A stretch of 64,000 bases of DNA, taken from positions 156,719 to 220,718 of the forward strand of contig CAXNMJ010000003.1 in the NCBI GenBank assembly GCA_964203655.1, written 5' to 3'. Below the pieces are notes generated by a model, which worked only from the letters and a program-made list of their open reading frames with translations, made no database searches and had not been told where the DNA came from. The translations under genes were made by a program, and so were the position numbers. The number at the start of each line of letters is the position of its first letter. The first letter of the stretch is position 1. Below are positions 1-9,175 of this stretch, piece by piece. Origin of the DNA: BACL27 sp947488385. Its GTDB lineage: Bacteria > Actinomycetota > Acidimicrobiia > Acidimicrobiales > Ilumatobacteraceae.

Positions 1-96
1 AAGCGAGTCGACTGCATCGCGTTCTTCGGTGGTGGCTTTCCCAGAGGAAATTTTGAGATCCATTGCGTCTTTGACTTTACGACTAAAAGTAGCCAT
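1..96 (-). CDS. Partial protein of unknown function, N-terminus only
   Basis: An open frame reads leftward from ATG at 96 and runs off the window edge, giving 32 residues beginning MATFSRKVKDAMDLKIS. The piece is charged and looks helical. No family is recognised. It is divergent from the oxygenase gene at 170. Confidence 0.5.
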   Translation of the reverse strand, partial: MATFSRKVKDAMDLKISSGKATTEERDAVDSL

Positions 97-169
97 CTAG
101 CGACTTACTGGAACTAGACGTTTTAAAAGAAAATACGCGTCAGCCGAGTCGGTGTGCGACTATTGAATA

Positions 170-1030
170 GTGAACGATCTGACGGATTACACGGATTACA
201 CCGAATATCTAGACACTTCGCGGTATCCGATCGCCGAATCGAGCCAGAAGCGTGCCGAGATTGTCACAAGTGCACAGAGTTCAATTATGGCCGACGGCTG
301 CGTTGTGCTTAAAGGCTTTATTAGAGCTGACAAAATCGCCGATTTGGTCGCCGAGTGCGACCGCGTCGAAAAGTTTGGACATCGCAACTTCACTCGCACG
401 AACCCTTACTTCACGGCCGATCGAGAAGATCTGCCGACTAGTCATCCACTGCGAAGGTTTTTTGATCGCTCAAATGCCTTTGTGCCTGCCGACAACTTTG
501 GTGCTGACAGCATCCTGCGAAAAATATTTGACTGGCCGGCTTTTTCTCGGTTCATCAAAGAAGTTTTGCAAGAAGATAAATTTTTTCCATACGCTGACCC
601 GCTTGCCGATGTGACCGTAAATCTCGCAGAAGAAGGCAACGGATTTCCGTGGCATTTCGATACGAATAATTTCACGGTGACACTGGCGATTCAAAATGCA
701 GAGTCGGGTGGCGAGTTTGAGTACAGCCCTATGGTGCGGTCGTTAACCGAAGAGAATTATGAAAAAGTTGAACGGGTTTTGGACGGTGACAAAGATCTGA
801 TTAAAACACTTCTACTTGAGCCAGGTGACTTACAAATTTTCAAAGGTCGCTATTCGCTTCATCGCGTTGCGCCACTGCGTGGACCGCGCAAAAGATATGT
901 CGCGATTTTCAGTTATGTCTCGGAGCCTGGAATGGTCAGTAGTCCGCAACGCGCGAAAGAACTTTACGGTCGTGTTTTGCCGATTCACATTGAGCATGCG
1001 GGTATGCGCACTGACGAGTTGATTGATTAG
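170..1030 (+). CDS. BesD/HalD-like Fe(II)/2-oxoglutarate-dependent oxygenase
   Basis: 286 aa from a GTG start. The segment WHFDTNNFTVTLAIQ (residues 161-175) matches the core of the BesD/HalD amino-acid halogenase family. The proximal iron motif is His162-Phe163-Asp164, the distal His is His231 (LHRVAP), and Arg240 or Arg242 probably binds 2-oxoglutarate. Halogenases of this family replace the carboxylate with Gly or Ala to make room for chloride. The intact Asp164 here predicts hydroxylation instead (inference from family knowledge). The N-terminus carries a short TDYTDYTEY repeat. The gene lies 15 nt before an MDR oxidoreductase on the same strand and may be cotranscribed with it. The substrate is unknown; free amino acids are typical for the family. 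Confidence 0.75.
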   Translation: MNDLTDYTDYTEYLDTSRYPIAESSQKRAEIVTSAQSSIMADGCVVLKGFIRADKIADLVAECDRVEKFGHRNFTRTNPYFTADREDLPTSHPLRRFFDRSNAFVPADNFGADSILRKIFDWPAFSRFIKEVLQEDKFFPYADPLADVTVNLAEEGNGFPWHFDTNNFTVTLAIQNAESGGEFEYSPMVRSLTEENYEKVERVLDGDKDLIKTLLLEPGDLQIFKGRYSLHRVAPLRGPRKRYVAIFSYVSEPGMVSSPQRAKELYGRVLPIHIEHAGMRTDELID

Positions 1031-1045
1031 TCGTAACATCTGCAA

Positions 1046-2113
1046 ATGAAAGCAATCGTCACAACCGGCAATGGCGGCTACGACAAACTCGAATATCGTG
1101 ATGTGCCGTTGCCTGAAGTTGCAAGCGGCGAAGTTCTGTTGCAAGTCCTGGCAGCGGGTGTAAACAACACTGAGATCAACACTCGATTGGGTTGGTATTC
1201 GTCGTCGGTCAGTTCGGGTACCAATGAAATTGCGAGCGATGCTCGACAGCGTGATTTGCCGAAATCAGATGGTGGGTGGAGCGAGCCGACGCCTTTTCCT
1301 TTTATTCAGGGCACAGATTGTTGTGGTCGTATTGTTGGTGTTGCGTCAGATGTTGATCAGAATCTGATTGGTGCCCGAGTTTTGGTCAGGCCGTGCATGC
1401 GCCCCGACGGGTTTAGTTCGATGCGAAACATCTGGATGGGCTCGGACTTTGACGGTTCGTTTGCGCAGTATGTAAAAGTTCCGGCATCAGAAGTTTTTGT
1501 GGTGCAATCGCAGTGGAGCGATGTGGAGTTAGGTTCGATTCCGTGCAGCTACGGCTCTGCAGAAAATATGTTGCACCGAGCAAAAGTTGTCTCTGGCGAA
1601 CACGTTTTAATCGCTGGCGCTTCAGGCGGAGTCGGTTCGGCAGCCGTGCAGTTAGCAAAGTTGCGTGGGGCAAAAGTAACAGCGATTGTTGGCGGCAACA
1701 AAACACAGCAAGTTCTTGAACTTGGTGCTGACCGAGCAATCGAACGTGGAAAGAACTTAGTTAGCGAACTTGGGGATGAAGCGGTTGATGTTGTGATCGA
1801 CAACGTTGGCGGTAAAGATTTTGCATCGTCGCTTCAGGTGCTGCGTCGCGGTGGGCGGTATGCGTCATCGGGGGCTATTGGTGGACCGATTGTCGAATTA
1901 GATTTACGAACTTTTTATTTGAAAGACTTAACTCTGATTGGTTGTACTGCGTGGGACGAGCCAGTATTTCCGAACCTGATTTCGTATATTGAAAAAAGCC
2001 AGATCAGGCCAGTTGTGGCGAAAACTTTTGCTCTGAAAGATATTGCACGAGCACAAGCCGAGTTTTTAGAGAAAAAGCATTTTGGCAAGTTTGTTTTAGT
2101 GCCTGAGCACTAA
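1046..2113 (+). CDS. Medium-chain dehydrogenase/reductase, quinone-oxidoreductase-like
   Basis: 355 aa. An N-terminal GroES-like fold is followed by a Rossmann domain with AGASGGVGSAAVQLAK around residues 190-205, the NAD(P)H-binding signature of MDR enzymes. The cysteine cluster of the structural-zinc lobe is absent, which fits the zinc-free quinone oxidoreductase or enoyl reductase branch. The C-terminus FGKFVLVPEH is typical. The family reduces quinones or enones with NAD(P)H; the substrate here is unknown. It is convergent with the formate dehydrogenase gene, with only 3 nt between stop codons. Confidence 0.8.
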   Translation: MKAIVTTGNGGYDKLEYRDVPLPEVASGEVLLQVLAAGVNNTEINTRLGWYSSSVSSGTNEIASDARQRDLPKSDGGWSEPTPFPFIQGTDCCGRIVGVASDVDQNLIGARVLVRPCMRPDGFSSMRNIWMGSDFDGSFAQYVKVPASEVFVVQSQWSDVELGSIPCSYGSAENMLHRAKVVSGEHVLIAGASGGVGSAAVQLAKLRGAKVTAIVGGNKTQQVLELGADRAIERGKNLVSELGDEAVDVVIDNVGGKDFASSLQVLRRGGRYASSGAIGGPIVELDLRTFYLKDLTLIGCTAWDEPVFPNLISYIEKSQIRPVVAKTFALKDIARAQAEFLEKKHFGKFVLVPEH

Positions 2114-2116
2114 CTT

Positions 2117-4051
2117 TTATTCGCCGGCGACCGGTACTCGCTCGTTGATTCGATCAATGCGAACAGCCGCTGCTTTAAACTCGGCAGTGCCTGACTTCGG
2201 GTCGGTTGCGTCAATTGTGATCAAGTTTGTATTGACCTGATCAGGAAAGTGCATCGTCATGAACACAAGACCGGGACGCAAGTTTTTGTCGATGCGCACT
2301 GGCACTTCAAGCGAGCCGCGCAACGAGCTGACCCGCACGACTTCGCTATCGCGAACTGCAAGATTCGCTGCGTCTTCTGGAGAGACATCGATGGTTTCAC
2401 CAAAGCGAAGCGGGCTATCAAAGCCACGAGTTTGAACGCCCGTGTTATACGAGTCAAGTCTGCGACCAGTTGTCAAGCGCAACGGAAACTCAGGTGATGT
2501 TGCTTCAACTGGTGGTTCGTCGACCACGACACTGAATGGGGCCAGGCGACCTCGCTTTGCCGGATCTTTGTCCCACAAGCGACCGTGCAAGAACGACGGC
2601 TCAAGAGTGTCTTCACTGAAGCATGGCCACTGAATGCCACCAAGTTCTGCCAAACGTTTGTACGACATGCCGGCGTGCATTGGCGAAAGGCTACGAAGTT
2701 CGTCCCAAATCTGTTCAGAAGATTCATATTTCCAGTCGTGACCCATCTCGCGGGCAAGGTCAAGAATAATTTGAATGTCGTCGCGAGCGTTTCCGGGCGA
2801 GTTGATTGCTTTTCGAACGCGTTGCACGCGGCGCTCAGAGTTGGTGACTGTGCCGTCACTCTCGCACCACGAAGCCGAACCAGGGAATACAACATCGGCG
2901 AGCTGCGCTGTTTTGGTCAAGAAAAGATCTTGCACGACGAGGAAATCGAGGTTCTCGAGTAGGTGAGTGGCGTGCGCACCGTCAGCTTCAGATTGCGCAG
3001 GGTTTTCGCCGATTACAAAAACTGCGCGAAGTTCTTTGCGCTCCATTGCTTCGAACATTTGGGTCAAGTTCCAGCCATTTGTTGGTGGGATAACACAATT
3101 CCATTTTTGATTAAATTTTTTGCGGGCAACATCGTCTTCGACGTCTTGGAAACCAGGCAACTTGTTTGGCAGCGCTCCCATGTCGCCACCACCTTGCACA
3201 TTGTTTTGACCACGAAGCGGGCTGAGACCAGCACCTGGTCGACCAACATGACCGCAAAGGAGTGCCAAATTGATCAGCGAGAGAACGTTGTCAACTCCGT
3301 TGTGATGTTCAGTAATGCCGAGAGTCCAGCAGAGTTGTGCACTTCCGGCTTTGGCAAAAGCGTGGGCTAGTTCGCGAATCGACTCGGCGGGCACACCAGT
3401 AACTTGGCTGCCAACTTCAAGAGTCCAGGGTTCGACTGAGTTTGCATATTCGGCGAAGTTTGTCGTACTGCCTTCGATGAACTCTCTATGCGCGAGACCC
3501 GCATGAATGATTTCGCGGGCGATCGTATTTGAAAGAGCGATGTCGGTGCCGACATTCAAGCCAAGCCACATATCCGAGAACTGTGCAGATGCAGTGCGAC
3601 GAGGGTCGACAACAAAAAGTTTTGCGCCGTTACGAACGCCCTGCAAGACGTGATGAAAATAAATCGGGTGGGCTTCGCGGGCGTTAGAGCCCCAAAGAAC
3701 AACTACTTCTGCAGTTTCAACTTCGGCGTATGAACTTGTTCCTCCGCCTGCTCCAAAAACGGTGGCCAGACCGACCACCGAAGGTGCGTGTCAAGTTCGA
3801 TTACATGAATCGATGTTGTTTGTGCCGATTACGGCGCGAGCAAATTTTTGAGCGATGAAGTTCATCTCGTTGGTTGACTTCGAGCAGGAGAAAAAGCCGA
3901 CTGCCGACGGTGAGAAAGCGTCTCTCGTCGTAGCCAATCCTTTGGCAGCTTTCGAGAGGGCTTCTTGCCAAGTGGCAACACGTAAAACGCCGTTTTCGCG
4001 AACCATCGGTTCGGTCAACCTCATGTAAGGGTCAAATTTGTGTTTTGCCAT
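2117..4051 (-). CDS. fdhA: Selenocysteine-containing formate dehydrogenase catalytic subunit, short N-terminus
   Basis: A molybdopterin oxidoreductase of the FdhF/FdhA family that oxidises formate to CO2. The frame from ATG 4051 meets TGA at 3793-3791 and then continues in frame to 2117, giving 644 residues. The context SCNRT-U-HAPSVVGL aligns with the E. coli FdhH active site (CARV-U-HGPSV), so the TGA is read as Sec87 and the two open frames are one gene. A hairpin with a GGUCU apical loop follows the TGA as a SECIS element. Further family marks are IGTNN before the Sec, PLRGQNNVQGGGDMG and a C-terminal molydopterin-dinucleotide domain. The protein starts where the N-terminal CxxC [4Fe-4S] domain of relatives ends, and a TAA just upstream prevents extension. 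So the electron-relay domain is absent, or supplied elsewhere. It is divergent from fhs-folD, and would take formate made by reverse Fhs action. sel genes are not in the window. Confidence 0.9.
3760..3793 (-). promoter_or_regulatory. SECIS-like hairpin directing Sec insertion at the UGA codon
   Basis: Read on the minus strand, UGA (3793-3791) is followed 10 nt later by CGGTGG (3780-3775), a loop containing GGTCTG, and CCACCG (3765-3760). The stem is a perfect 6 bp, with a possible seventh T.G pair. The GGUCUG at the apex is the same as the SelB-recognised loop of E. coli fdhF. Bacterial SECIS elements lie directly 3' of the UGA inside the coding region, as here. Confidence 0.8.
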
Positions 4052-4144
4052 GACATTTTTACTTTAGCGACTTCAGGTGGCAGAAAGTGATCTGTAGAGT
4101 AGGTGGTCGCATCAATTGAACAAAAAATAAGAGAAAAGGTAAAA
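4052..4144. promoter_or_regulatory. Divergent promoter region between formate dehydrogenase and fhs
   Basis: A 93-bp gap. On the minus strand TAAAGT (4066-4061) is a candidate -10 for the formate dehydrogenase, 9 nt before its ATG. On the plus strand TAGAGT (4095-4100) is a candidate -10 for fhs. That leaves a leader of about 35-40 nt with a purine-rich ribosome site (GAGAAAAGG) before ATG 4145. No clear operator palindrome was seen. Confidence 0.4.
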
Positions 4145-5842
4145 ATGAGCTTTCCATCAGATCTTGAAATCGCCCGCAAGGCAACAGCCAAACCGCTTAC
4201 AGAAATTGCAGCGCAAATGGGTATTGGCAGCGAGTTTCTCGAACCGTATGGCAAAAGTCTCGCCAAGATTTCGTTAGATGCGATCGATTCGTTGAAGAGT
4301 CGCCCGAAAGCTAAATATGTAGTAGTCACGGCGATTACGCCGACACCGCTGGGCGAAGGAAAGACAACTACAACAGTCGGTCTGGGTCAAGCCATGAAGC
4401 ACATTGGCAAAAAAGCCACGATCAGTTTGCGTCAACCGAGCATGGGTCCAACTTTCGGAATTAAAGGTGGTGCTGCTGGTGGTGGCTACAGCCAAGTGAT
4501 TCCAATGGAGTTGTTGAACTTGCACTTAACGGGTGACTTTCATGCTGTGACTGCCGCACACAACTTGCTCTCGGCAATGGTCGACAACCACTTGCACCAA
4601 GGAAACGATCTCGATTTAGACATCAACAACATCACTTGGCGTCGTGTGATGGACGTCAATGATCGTTCGATGCGAAACTTGATCATCGGTCTCGGAACAA
4701 AAGAAGACGGAGTGGTTCGTCAGACTGGTTTTGATATCACTGCAGCATCAGAAGTCATGGCGATTCTCGCGCTTGCAACTTCGAAAGAAGACATGCGTGC
4801 ACGCTTCGCTCGAATCGTCGTCGGTTATGACTCGCAAGGAAAGCCAGTGACAGCAGAGCAACTTAGTGGTGCTGGCTCGATGGCTGTGATCATGGGTGAA
4901 GCAATCAAGCCAAACTTGTTACAGACGATTGAAAATACTCCGGTGATTGTGCACGCCGGCCCGTTTGGCAATATTGCGCACGGCAACTCTTCGATCGTGG
5001 GTGACTTGATTGGTATTCACTCGGGTGACTATTTGATTACCGAGGCAGGTTTCGGTGCCGACATGGGCGCTGAAAAATTCTTCAACATCAAATGTCGTGC
5101 TTCAGGTCTCGTGCCTGATGCCGCGGTGCTCGTTGCTACCGTGCGCGCGTTGAAAGCTCACTCGGGTAAATACAAGATCGTCGCTGGCAAAGCTCTGCCA
5201 GAAGATCTTTTGAAAGAGAACCCAGCAGATGTAATTGCAGGTGCGGCGAACTTGATGAAGCAAATTGAAAACGTCAAGGCGCACGGTGTTTCGCCAGTTG
5301 TGGCAATCAACAGTTTTCCAACTGACCATAAATCAGAGCATGATGCGATTCGCAAGATCGCCGAAGAAGCGGGCGCCCGAGTTGCAGTTTGCACTCACTT
5401 CGCCGATGGTGGTGCAGGAGCCAAAGATTTGGCCAATGCAGTAGTCGAAGCTTGCAATGACAAGAACACATTTCACTTCTTGTACCCAGACGAAGCGTCG
5501 CTCAAAGAAAAAATCGAGAAGATTGCGACAACTATCTACGGTGCGGCGAAGGTCGAATACACCAGTCTTGCCAACAAGCAAATCAAGACTTATACCGATA
5601 ACGGTTTTGCCAAGTTGCCGATTTGTGTCGCCAAGACACATCTTTCAATTTCTGGAGATGCGTCTCTGCGCGGAGCCCCAACGGGTCACACGTTGAACGT
5701 GCGTGAAGTACGAGCCTCAATTGGTGCCGGATTTGTTTATCCGATTTGTGGCGACATGCGAACGATGCCAGGACTCGGCACAAAGCCTGCTGCAGCGATT
5801 ATTGACTTCGATGCGAACGGTGAAATTGTCGGACTTTCATGA
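4145..5842 (+). CDS. fhs: Formate-tetrahydrofolate ligase
   Basis: 565 aa, the usual length for the family. The enzyme interconverts formate + THF + ATP and 10-formyl-THF + ADP + Pi. The nucleotide-binding loop TPLGEGKTTT is at residues 67-76, followed by the conserved SLRQPSMGPTFGIKGGAAGGGY and HLTGDFHA stretches. ATG 4145 is preferred over an in-frame GTG at 4103 because it has a Shine-Dalgarno-like GAGAAAAGG and matches family N-termini. Its stop overlaps the folD start (ATGA). In this neighbourhood it probably runs in reverse, releasing formate and making ATP while methyl groups are oxidised. Confidence 0.96.
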   Translation: MSFPSDLEIARKATAKPLTEIAAQMGIGSEFLEPYGKSLAKISLDAIDSLKSRPKAKYVVVTAITPTPLGEGKTTTTVGLGQAMKHIGKKATISLRQPSMGPTFGIKGGAAGGGYSQVIPMELLNLHLTGDFHAVTAAHNLLSAMVDNHLHQGNDLDLDINNITWRRVMDVNDRSMRNLIIGLGTKEDGVVRQTGFDITAASEVMAILALATSKEDMRARFARIVVGYDSQGKPVTAEQLSGAGSMAVIMGEAIKPNLLQTIENTPVIVHAGPFGNIAHGNSSIVGDLIGIHSGDYLITEAGFGADMGAEKFFNIKCRASGLVPDAAVLVATVRALKAHSGKYKIVAGKALPEDLLKENPADVIAGAANLMKQIENVKAHGVSPVVAINSFPTDHKSEHDAIRKIAEEAGARVAVCTHFADGGAGAKDLANAVVEACNDKNTFHFLYPDEASLKEKIEKIATTIYGAAKVEYTSLANKQIKTYTDNGFAKLPICVAKTHLSISGDASLRGAPTGHTLNVREVRASIGAGFVYPICGDMRTMPGLGTKPAAAIIDFDANGEIVGLS

Positions 5843-6717
5843 GTTCAGAAGTTAAGCGCACAGCTGGTGGCGCATTGCTGCTCGACGGCATGCAGTTGCG
5901 AGATGAGACGGTTGCCAAAATAAAAGCGACGATTACTGCGGCCGGCAACCCAAAAATCTGCTTGGCGACCGTATTGATTGGCGACGATCCACCTAGTCAT
6001 ATATATGTCGCGAATAAACACAAAAAAGCTCAAGAGGCCGGCATGGTGTCAAAGGGTCTGCAACTGCCTGCTGATGCAACTCAGGCCCAAGTTGAGAAGG
6101 CAGTCAGCGAGTTGGTTGCCGACAAAAGCGTGCACGGAATCTTGGTGCAGTTGCCATTGCCTAAGCACATCAACACTGAAGCAGTTCTGGCATTGCTGCC
6201 AGTCGAAAAAGACGTTGACGGTTTAACTGAACGCTCGTTGGGTCGTCTCGTTCGAGATTTGCCGGGCCATGTGCCATGCACGCCACTTGGAGTTGTTCGA
6301 ATTCTTCAGCGATACAACATCGAAACAGTCGGTAAGCGAGTTGTAGTAATCGGCCGCTCGGCTTTAGTTGGGTTGCCGCAAATGTTGTTGCTAGTAAGAC
6401 GTGGAGCTGACGCCACCGTGACGGTTGCACACAAATCGACCAAAGACATGATCGAAGTTTGTCGCGAGGCTGACATCATTATCGCTGCTGCTGGTGCTGC
6501 ACGTATGGTGACGGCTGCTCATGTCAAACCAGGGGCGACCGTGATTGATGTCGGCGTGACTCGCATCAACAACAAGATTGTTGGCGACGTTGATTTTGAT
6601 GCGGTTCAAGCAATCGCTGGCGCGATCACGCCGATGCCGGGCGGCACCGGTCCGATGACGATTGCTTGTTTGCTCGAAAACACGCTTGAGGCTGCTCGAA
6701 TGCAGGGAGCGATTTGA
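5839..6717 (+). CDS. folD: Bifunctional methylene-THF dehydrogenase / methenyl-THF cyclohydrolase
   Basis: 292 aa cytosolic enzyme interconverting 5,10-methylene-, 5,10-methenyl- and 10-formyl-THF with NADP(H). Tyr56 and Lys60 of YVANK are the cyclohydrolase catalytic pair. Other signatures are LVQLPLPKHI, PCTPLGVVRIL, the dinucleotide loop GRSALVGLP and the C-terminal TPMPGGTGPMTIACLLENT. It overlaps fhs by four bases and the following GMC gene by four bases (TTGA), indicating translational coupling. It supplies the middle step between the MetF-like reductase and Fhs. Confidence 0.96.
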   Translation: MSSEVKRTAGGALLLDGMQLRDETVAKIKATITAAGNPKICLATVLIGDDPPSHIYVANKHKKAQEAGMVSKGLQLPADATQAQVEKAVSELVADKSVHGILVQLPLPKHINTEAVLALLPVEKDVDGLTERSLGRLVRDLPGHVPCTPLGVVRILQRYNIETVGKRVVVIGRSALVGLPQMLLLVRRGADATVTVAHKSTKDMIEVCREADIIIAAAGAARMVTAAHVKPGATVIDVGVTRINNKIVGDVDFDAVQAIAGAITPMPGGTGPMTIACLLENTLEAARMQGAI

Positions 6718-8372
6718 AGAAACTTAAGACTGTTTACGACTATGTAATCGTCGGTGGCGGATCCGCCGGGTCAGCGCTTGCAAACAGATTGAGTGCAAAT
6801 CCAAAAAATAAAGTTTTAGTGCTTGAAGCTGGGCGCCCAGATTATTGGTGGGACGTTTTCATTCATATGCCGGCGGCCTTGACGTTTCCGATTGGAAGTC
6901 GTTTTTATGATTGGCTCTACGTTTCAGAGCCAGAGCCGAACATGAACAACCGTCGCATCACGCAAGGTCGCGGAAAAGTTTTAGGCGGATCTTCAAGCAT
7001 CAACGGAATGATCTTTCAACGCGGTAACCCGCTTGACTATCAACGATGGGCAAGTGACCCTGGCATGGGTACTTGGGACTACGCACACTGTCTGCCGTAT
7101 TTCAAACGACTAGAAAATTGTTTAGCGGCAGATCCTGACGATCAATTTCGTGGGCACGACGGACCACTGCAGCAAGAACGTGGCCCGATTAAAAATCCGT
7201 TGTTCTCGGCTTTTTTCAAAGCAGTGCAGCAGGCTGGTCATGAATTAACTTCCGATGTAAACGGTTATAAGCAAGAGGGCTTCGCGGCTTTTGATCGAAA
7301 TCTAAGGCGCGGACGTCGACTTAGTGCGGCGCGTGCATATTTGCACCCGGTGATGCATCGCAAGAACTTGACAGTCAAGTGTCGTGCTCTAGTAACAAAG
7401 TTGAACATCGAGAATAAAAAAGTTACAGGCGTCAATTTTGAGTTACCGTTTGGACGCAAACGCACTGTCGATGCAAAAGAAGTTGTTTTGTGTGGAGGCT
7501 CATTCAACTCGCCACAGTTGTTGCAAGTTTCTGGCATTGGCAATTCGCAGCATCTCAAGAGCGTTGGCGTTGAGCCGGTGCATCATTTGCCGGGTGTCGG
7601 CGAAAACTTGCAAGACCACCTCGAGGTTTATGTACAGCACTCTTGCAGTCAGCCCGTATCGCTGAACCCGATGTTGAAACTTCATTACCGACCATTTATT
7701 GGTTTGGCATGGCTGTTTCGTCGTGGACCGGGTGCTTCAAACCATTTTGAAGGCGGTGGGTTCATTCGCGGCAATCAATCTTTCAAGTATCCGAACTTGA
7801 TGTTTCACTTTTTGCCAATTGCCGTGCGCTACGACGGCACTGCTCCTGCGGGTGGTCACGGATATCAGGTGCATATTGGTCCGATGTATTCGAACTCTCG
7901 TGGATCAGTGCGTATCAAGTCGCCCGATGTTCATGTGAAGCCAGAGTTACGCCTTAACTATTTGTCAACCCCTGAAGACCGTCAAGAGTGGGTCGAGGCA
8001 ATCGCCGCAGCGCGCAAGATTTTGGCCCAGCCGGCGTTCAAAGAATTCGATGGTGGCGAGATTTCACCGAGTCCGGCTGTCGCAACCGATGAGCAAATTC
8101 TTGATTGGGTACGAAAAGACGGCGAGACGGCGTACCACCCTTCGTGCACTTGTCGCATGGGGATCGACGAGATGTCGGTAGTTGACCCGCTGACAATGGG
8201 CGTGAGGGGGATTGTGGGATTGCGCATTGTTGATGCCTCGGTGATGCCTTACGTCACTAATGGCAATATTTATGCGCCGACGATGATGATTGCCGAAAAA
8301 GCTGCCGACATTATTCTCGGGGTCGCACCGCTGAAACCTGAGAATGTCAATTACTTCAGCCACTCAAACTGA
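6714..8372 (+). CDS. GMC-family flavin oxidoreductase, choline dehydrogenase-like
   Basis: 552 aa from a TTG start overlapping the folD stop. An FAD-binding GGGSAG motif is at residues 14-19. GRGKVLGGSSSINGM and the C-terminal YHPSCTCRMG block, with the catalytic His of GMC enzymes, follow. Length and sequence style are those of BetA choline dehydrogenases, which oxidise choline to betaine aldehyde and then betaine at the membrane. Other alcohols are possible, because GMC substrate ranges are wide. Coupling to folD and the downstream betaine-type demethylation genes support a choline-like substrate (inference). Confidence 0.8.
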   Translation: MKKLKTVYDYVIVGGGSAGSALANRLSANPKNKVLVLEAGRPDYWWDVFIHMPAALTFPIGSRFYDWLYVSEPEPNMNNRRITQGRGKVLGGSSSINGMIFQRGNPLDYQRWASDPGMGTWDYAHCLPYFKRLENCLAADPDDQFRGHDGPLQQERGPIKNPLFSAFFKAVQQAGHELTSDVNGYKQEGFAAFDRNLRRGRRLSAARAYLHPVMHRKNLTVKCRALVTKLNIENKKVTGVNFELPFGRKRTVDAKEVVLCGGSFNSPQLLQVSGIGNSQHLKSVGVEPVHHLPGVGENLQDHLEVYVQHSCSQPVSLNPMLKLHYRPFIGLAWLFRRGPGASNHFEGGGFIRGNQSFKYPNLMFHFLPIAVRYDGTAPAGGHGYQVHIGPMYSNSRGSVRIKSPDVHVKPELRLNYLSTPEDRQEWVEAIAAARKILAQPAFKEFDGGEISPSPAVATDEQILDWVRKDGETAYHPSCTCRMGIDEMSVVDPLTMGVRGIVGLRIVDASVMPYVTNGNIYAPTMMIAEKAADIILGVAPLKPENVNYFSHSN

Positions 8373-8436
8373 TAGCGTTTCAAACGTTGTGCGGAAGCCA
8401 GCTTTTTGATAGTTCACTATTGTCATTGGAGATCAC
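8373..8436 (+). promoter_or_regulatory. Probable promoter and ribosome site of the corrinoid methyltransferase operon
   Basis: The only sizeable same-strand gap in the one-carbon island. It holds a small palindrome CGTTTCAAACG, a candidate -10 TATTGT (8418-8423) and GGAG (8428-8431) placed 5 nt before the GTG start at 8437. Transcription from here could cover all genes to 17925, whose spacings are mostly short. Confidence 0.4.
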
Positions 8437-9162
8437 GTGAGTAACGAAGAATTTCAAGATATTGACCTTGCTCAGTTGGCAGATGCTGATCTTGTCGCGC
8501 AGATGCACGACGACTTGTATGACGGACTCGGCCCAGAAATTATCGAAGGCACAACAATTTTGCTTGATCGCGGTTGGTCGGCAACAAAAGTGTTAGAGAC
8601 CGCACTTGTTGAAGGTATGCGAATTGTCGGTATCGACTTTCGTGACGGCATTCTGTTCGTGCCAGAAGTTTTGCTTTCAGCAAACGCGATGAAGGGTGGC
8701 ATGGCGATTTTGCGTCCGTTGCTTGCAGAAACTGGCGCCGAATCAGTTGGCAAAGTTGTTATTGGCACCGTCAAAGGTGACATTCATGACATCGGCAAGA
8801 ATCTTGTAGCGATGATGATGGAAGGCGCTGGCTTCGAAGTTATTGACCTTGGCATCAACACAGATGTCAATAAGTATTTGGCGGCTCTCGAAGAGCACAA
8901 ACCAGACATTCTCGGAATGTCGGCACTGCTCACAACAACGATGCCTTACATGAAAGTCGTTGTCGACACGATGAAAGAAAAAGGCATCCGCGACAAGTAC
9001 ATCATTTTGGTGGGCGGCGCCCCGTTGAATGAAGAGTTCAGTGTTGCTGTTGGCGCCGATGCATATTGTCGCGATGCAGCAGTTGCGTCAGAAACTGCCA
9101 AGCAACTTGTAGGTGCACGTCGTTTGCGTAACGCTGAACCTCCTGGTCCATCAGTCGCCTGA
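8437..9162 (+). CDS. Corrinoid (B12-binding) methyl carrier protein, MtbC/MttC-like
   Basis: 241 aa. A helical cap domain (about residues 10-100) precedes a Rossmann-like B12-binding domain with Asp115-Ile-His117-Asp-Ile-Gly120, the DxHxxG motif whose His is the lower cobalt ligand. The later motif GMSALLTTTM and the nucleotide-tail motif GGAPLNEEF also match. The protein carries the methyl group between the substrate methyltransferase (MttB-like, 13185) and the THF methyltransferase (10232). The start is GTG with GGAG five bases upstream. The neighbourhood makes a dedicated C1 carrier far more likely than a fragment of MetH. Confidence 0.93.
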   Translation: MSNEEFQDIDLAQLADADLVAQMHDDLYDGLGPEIIEGTTILLDRGWSATKVLETALVEGMRIVGIDFRDGILFVPEVLLSANAMKGGMAILRPLLAETGAESVGKVVIGTVKGDIHDIGKNLVAMMMEGAGFEVIDLGINTDVNKYLAALEEHKPDILGMSALLTTTMPYMKVVVDTMKEKGIRDKYIILVGGAPLNEEFSVAVGADAYCRDAAVASETAKQLVGARRLRNAEPPGPSVA

Positions 9163-9175
9163 TCATTAGTTTGCG

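Noticed and set aside
2117..4051. Formate dehydrogenase as two genes or a nonsense-mutated pseudogene
   Set aside because: The frames are in phase, the stop is UGA at the exact catalytic Sec position, and a SECIS hairpin follows.
166..8421. Shared motif AATAGTGAAC(G/T)ATC at 166-179 (plus) and 8421-8408 (minus), near two gene starts
   Set aside because: A 13/14 match is expected many times by chance in 64 kb, and no other copies near promoters were found.
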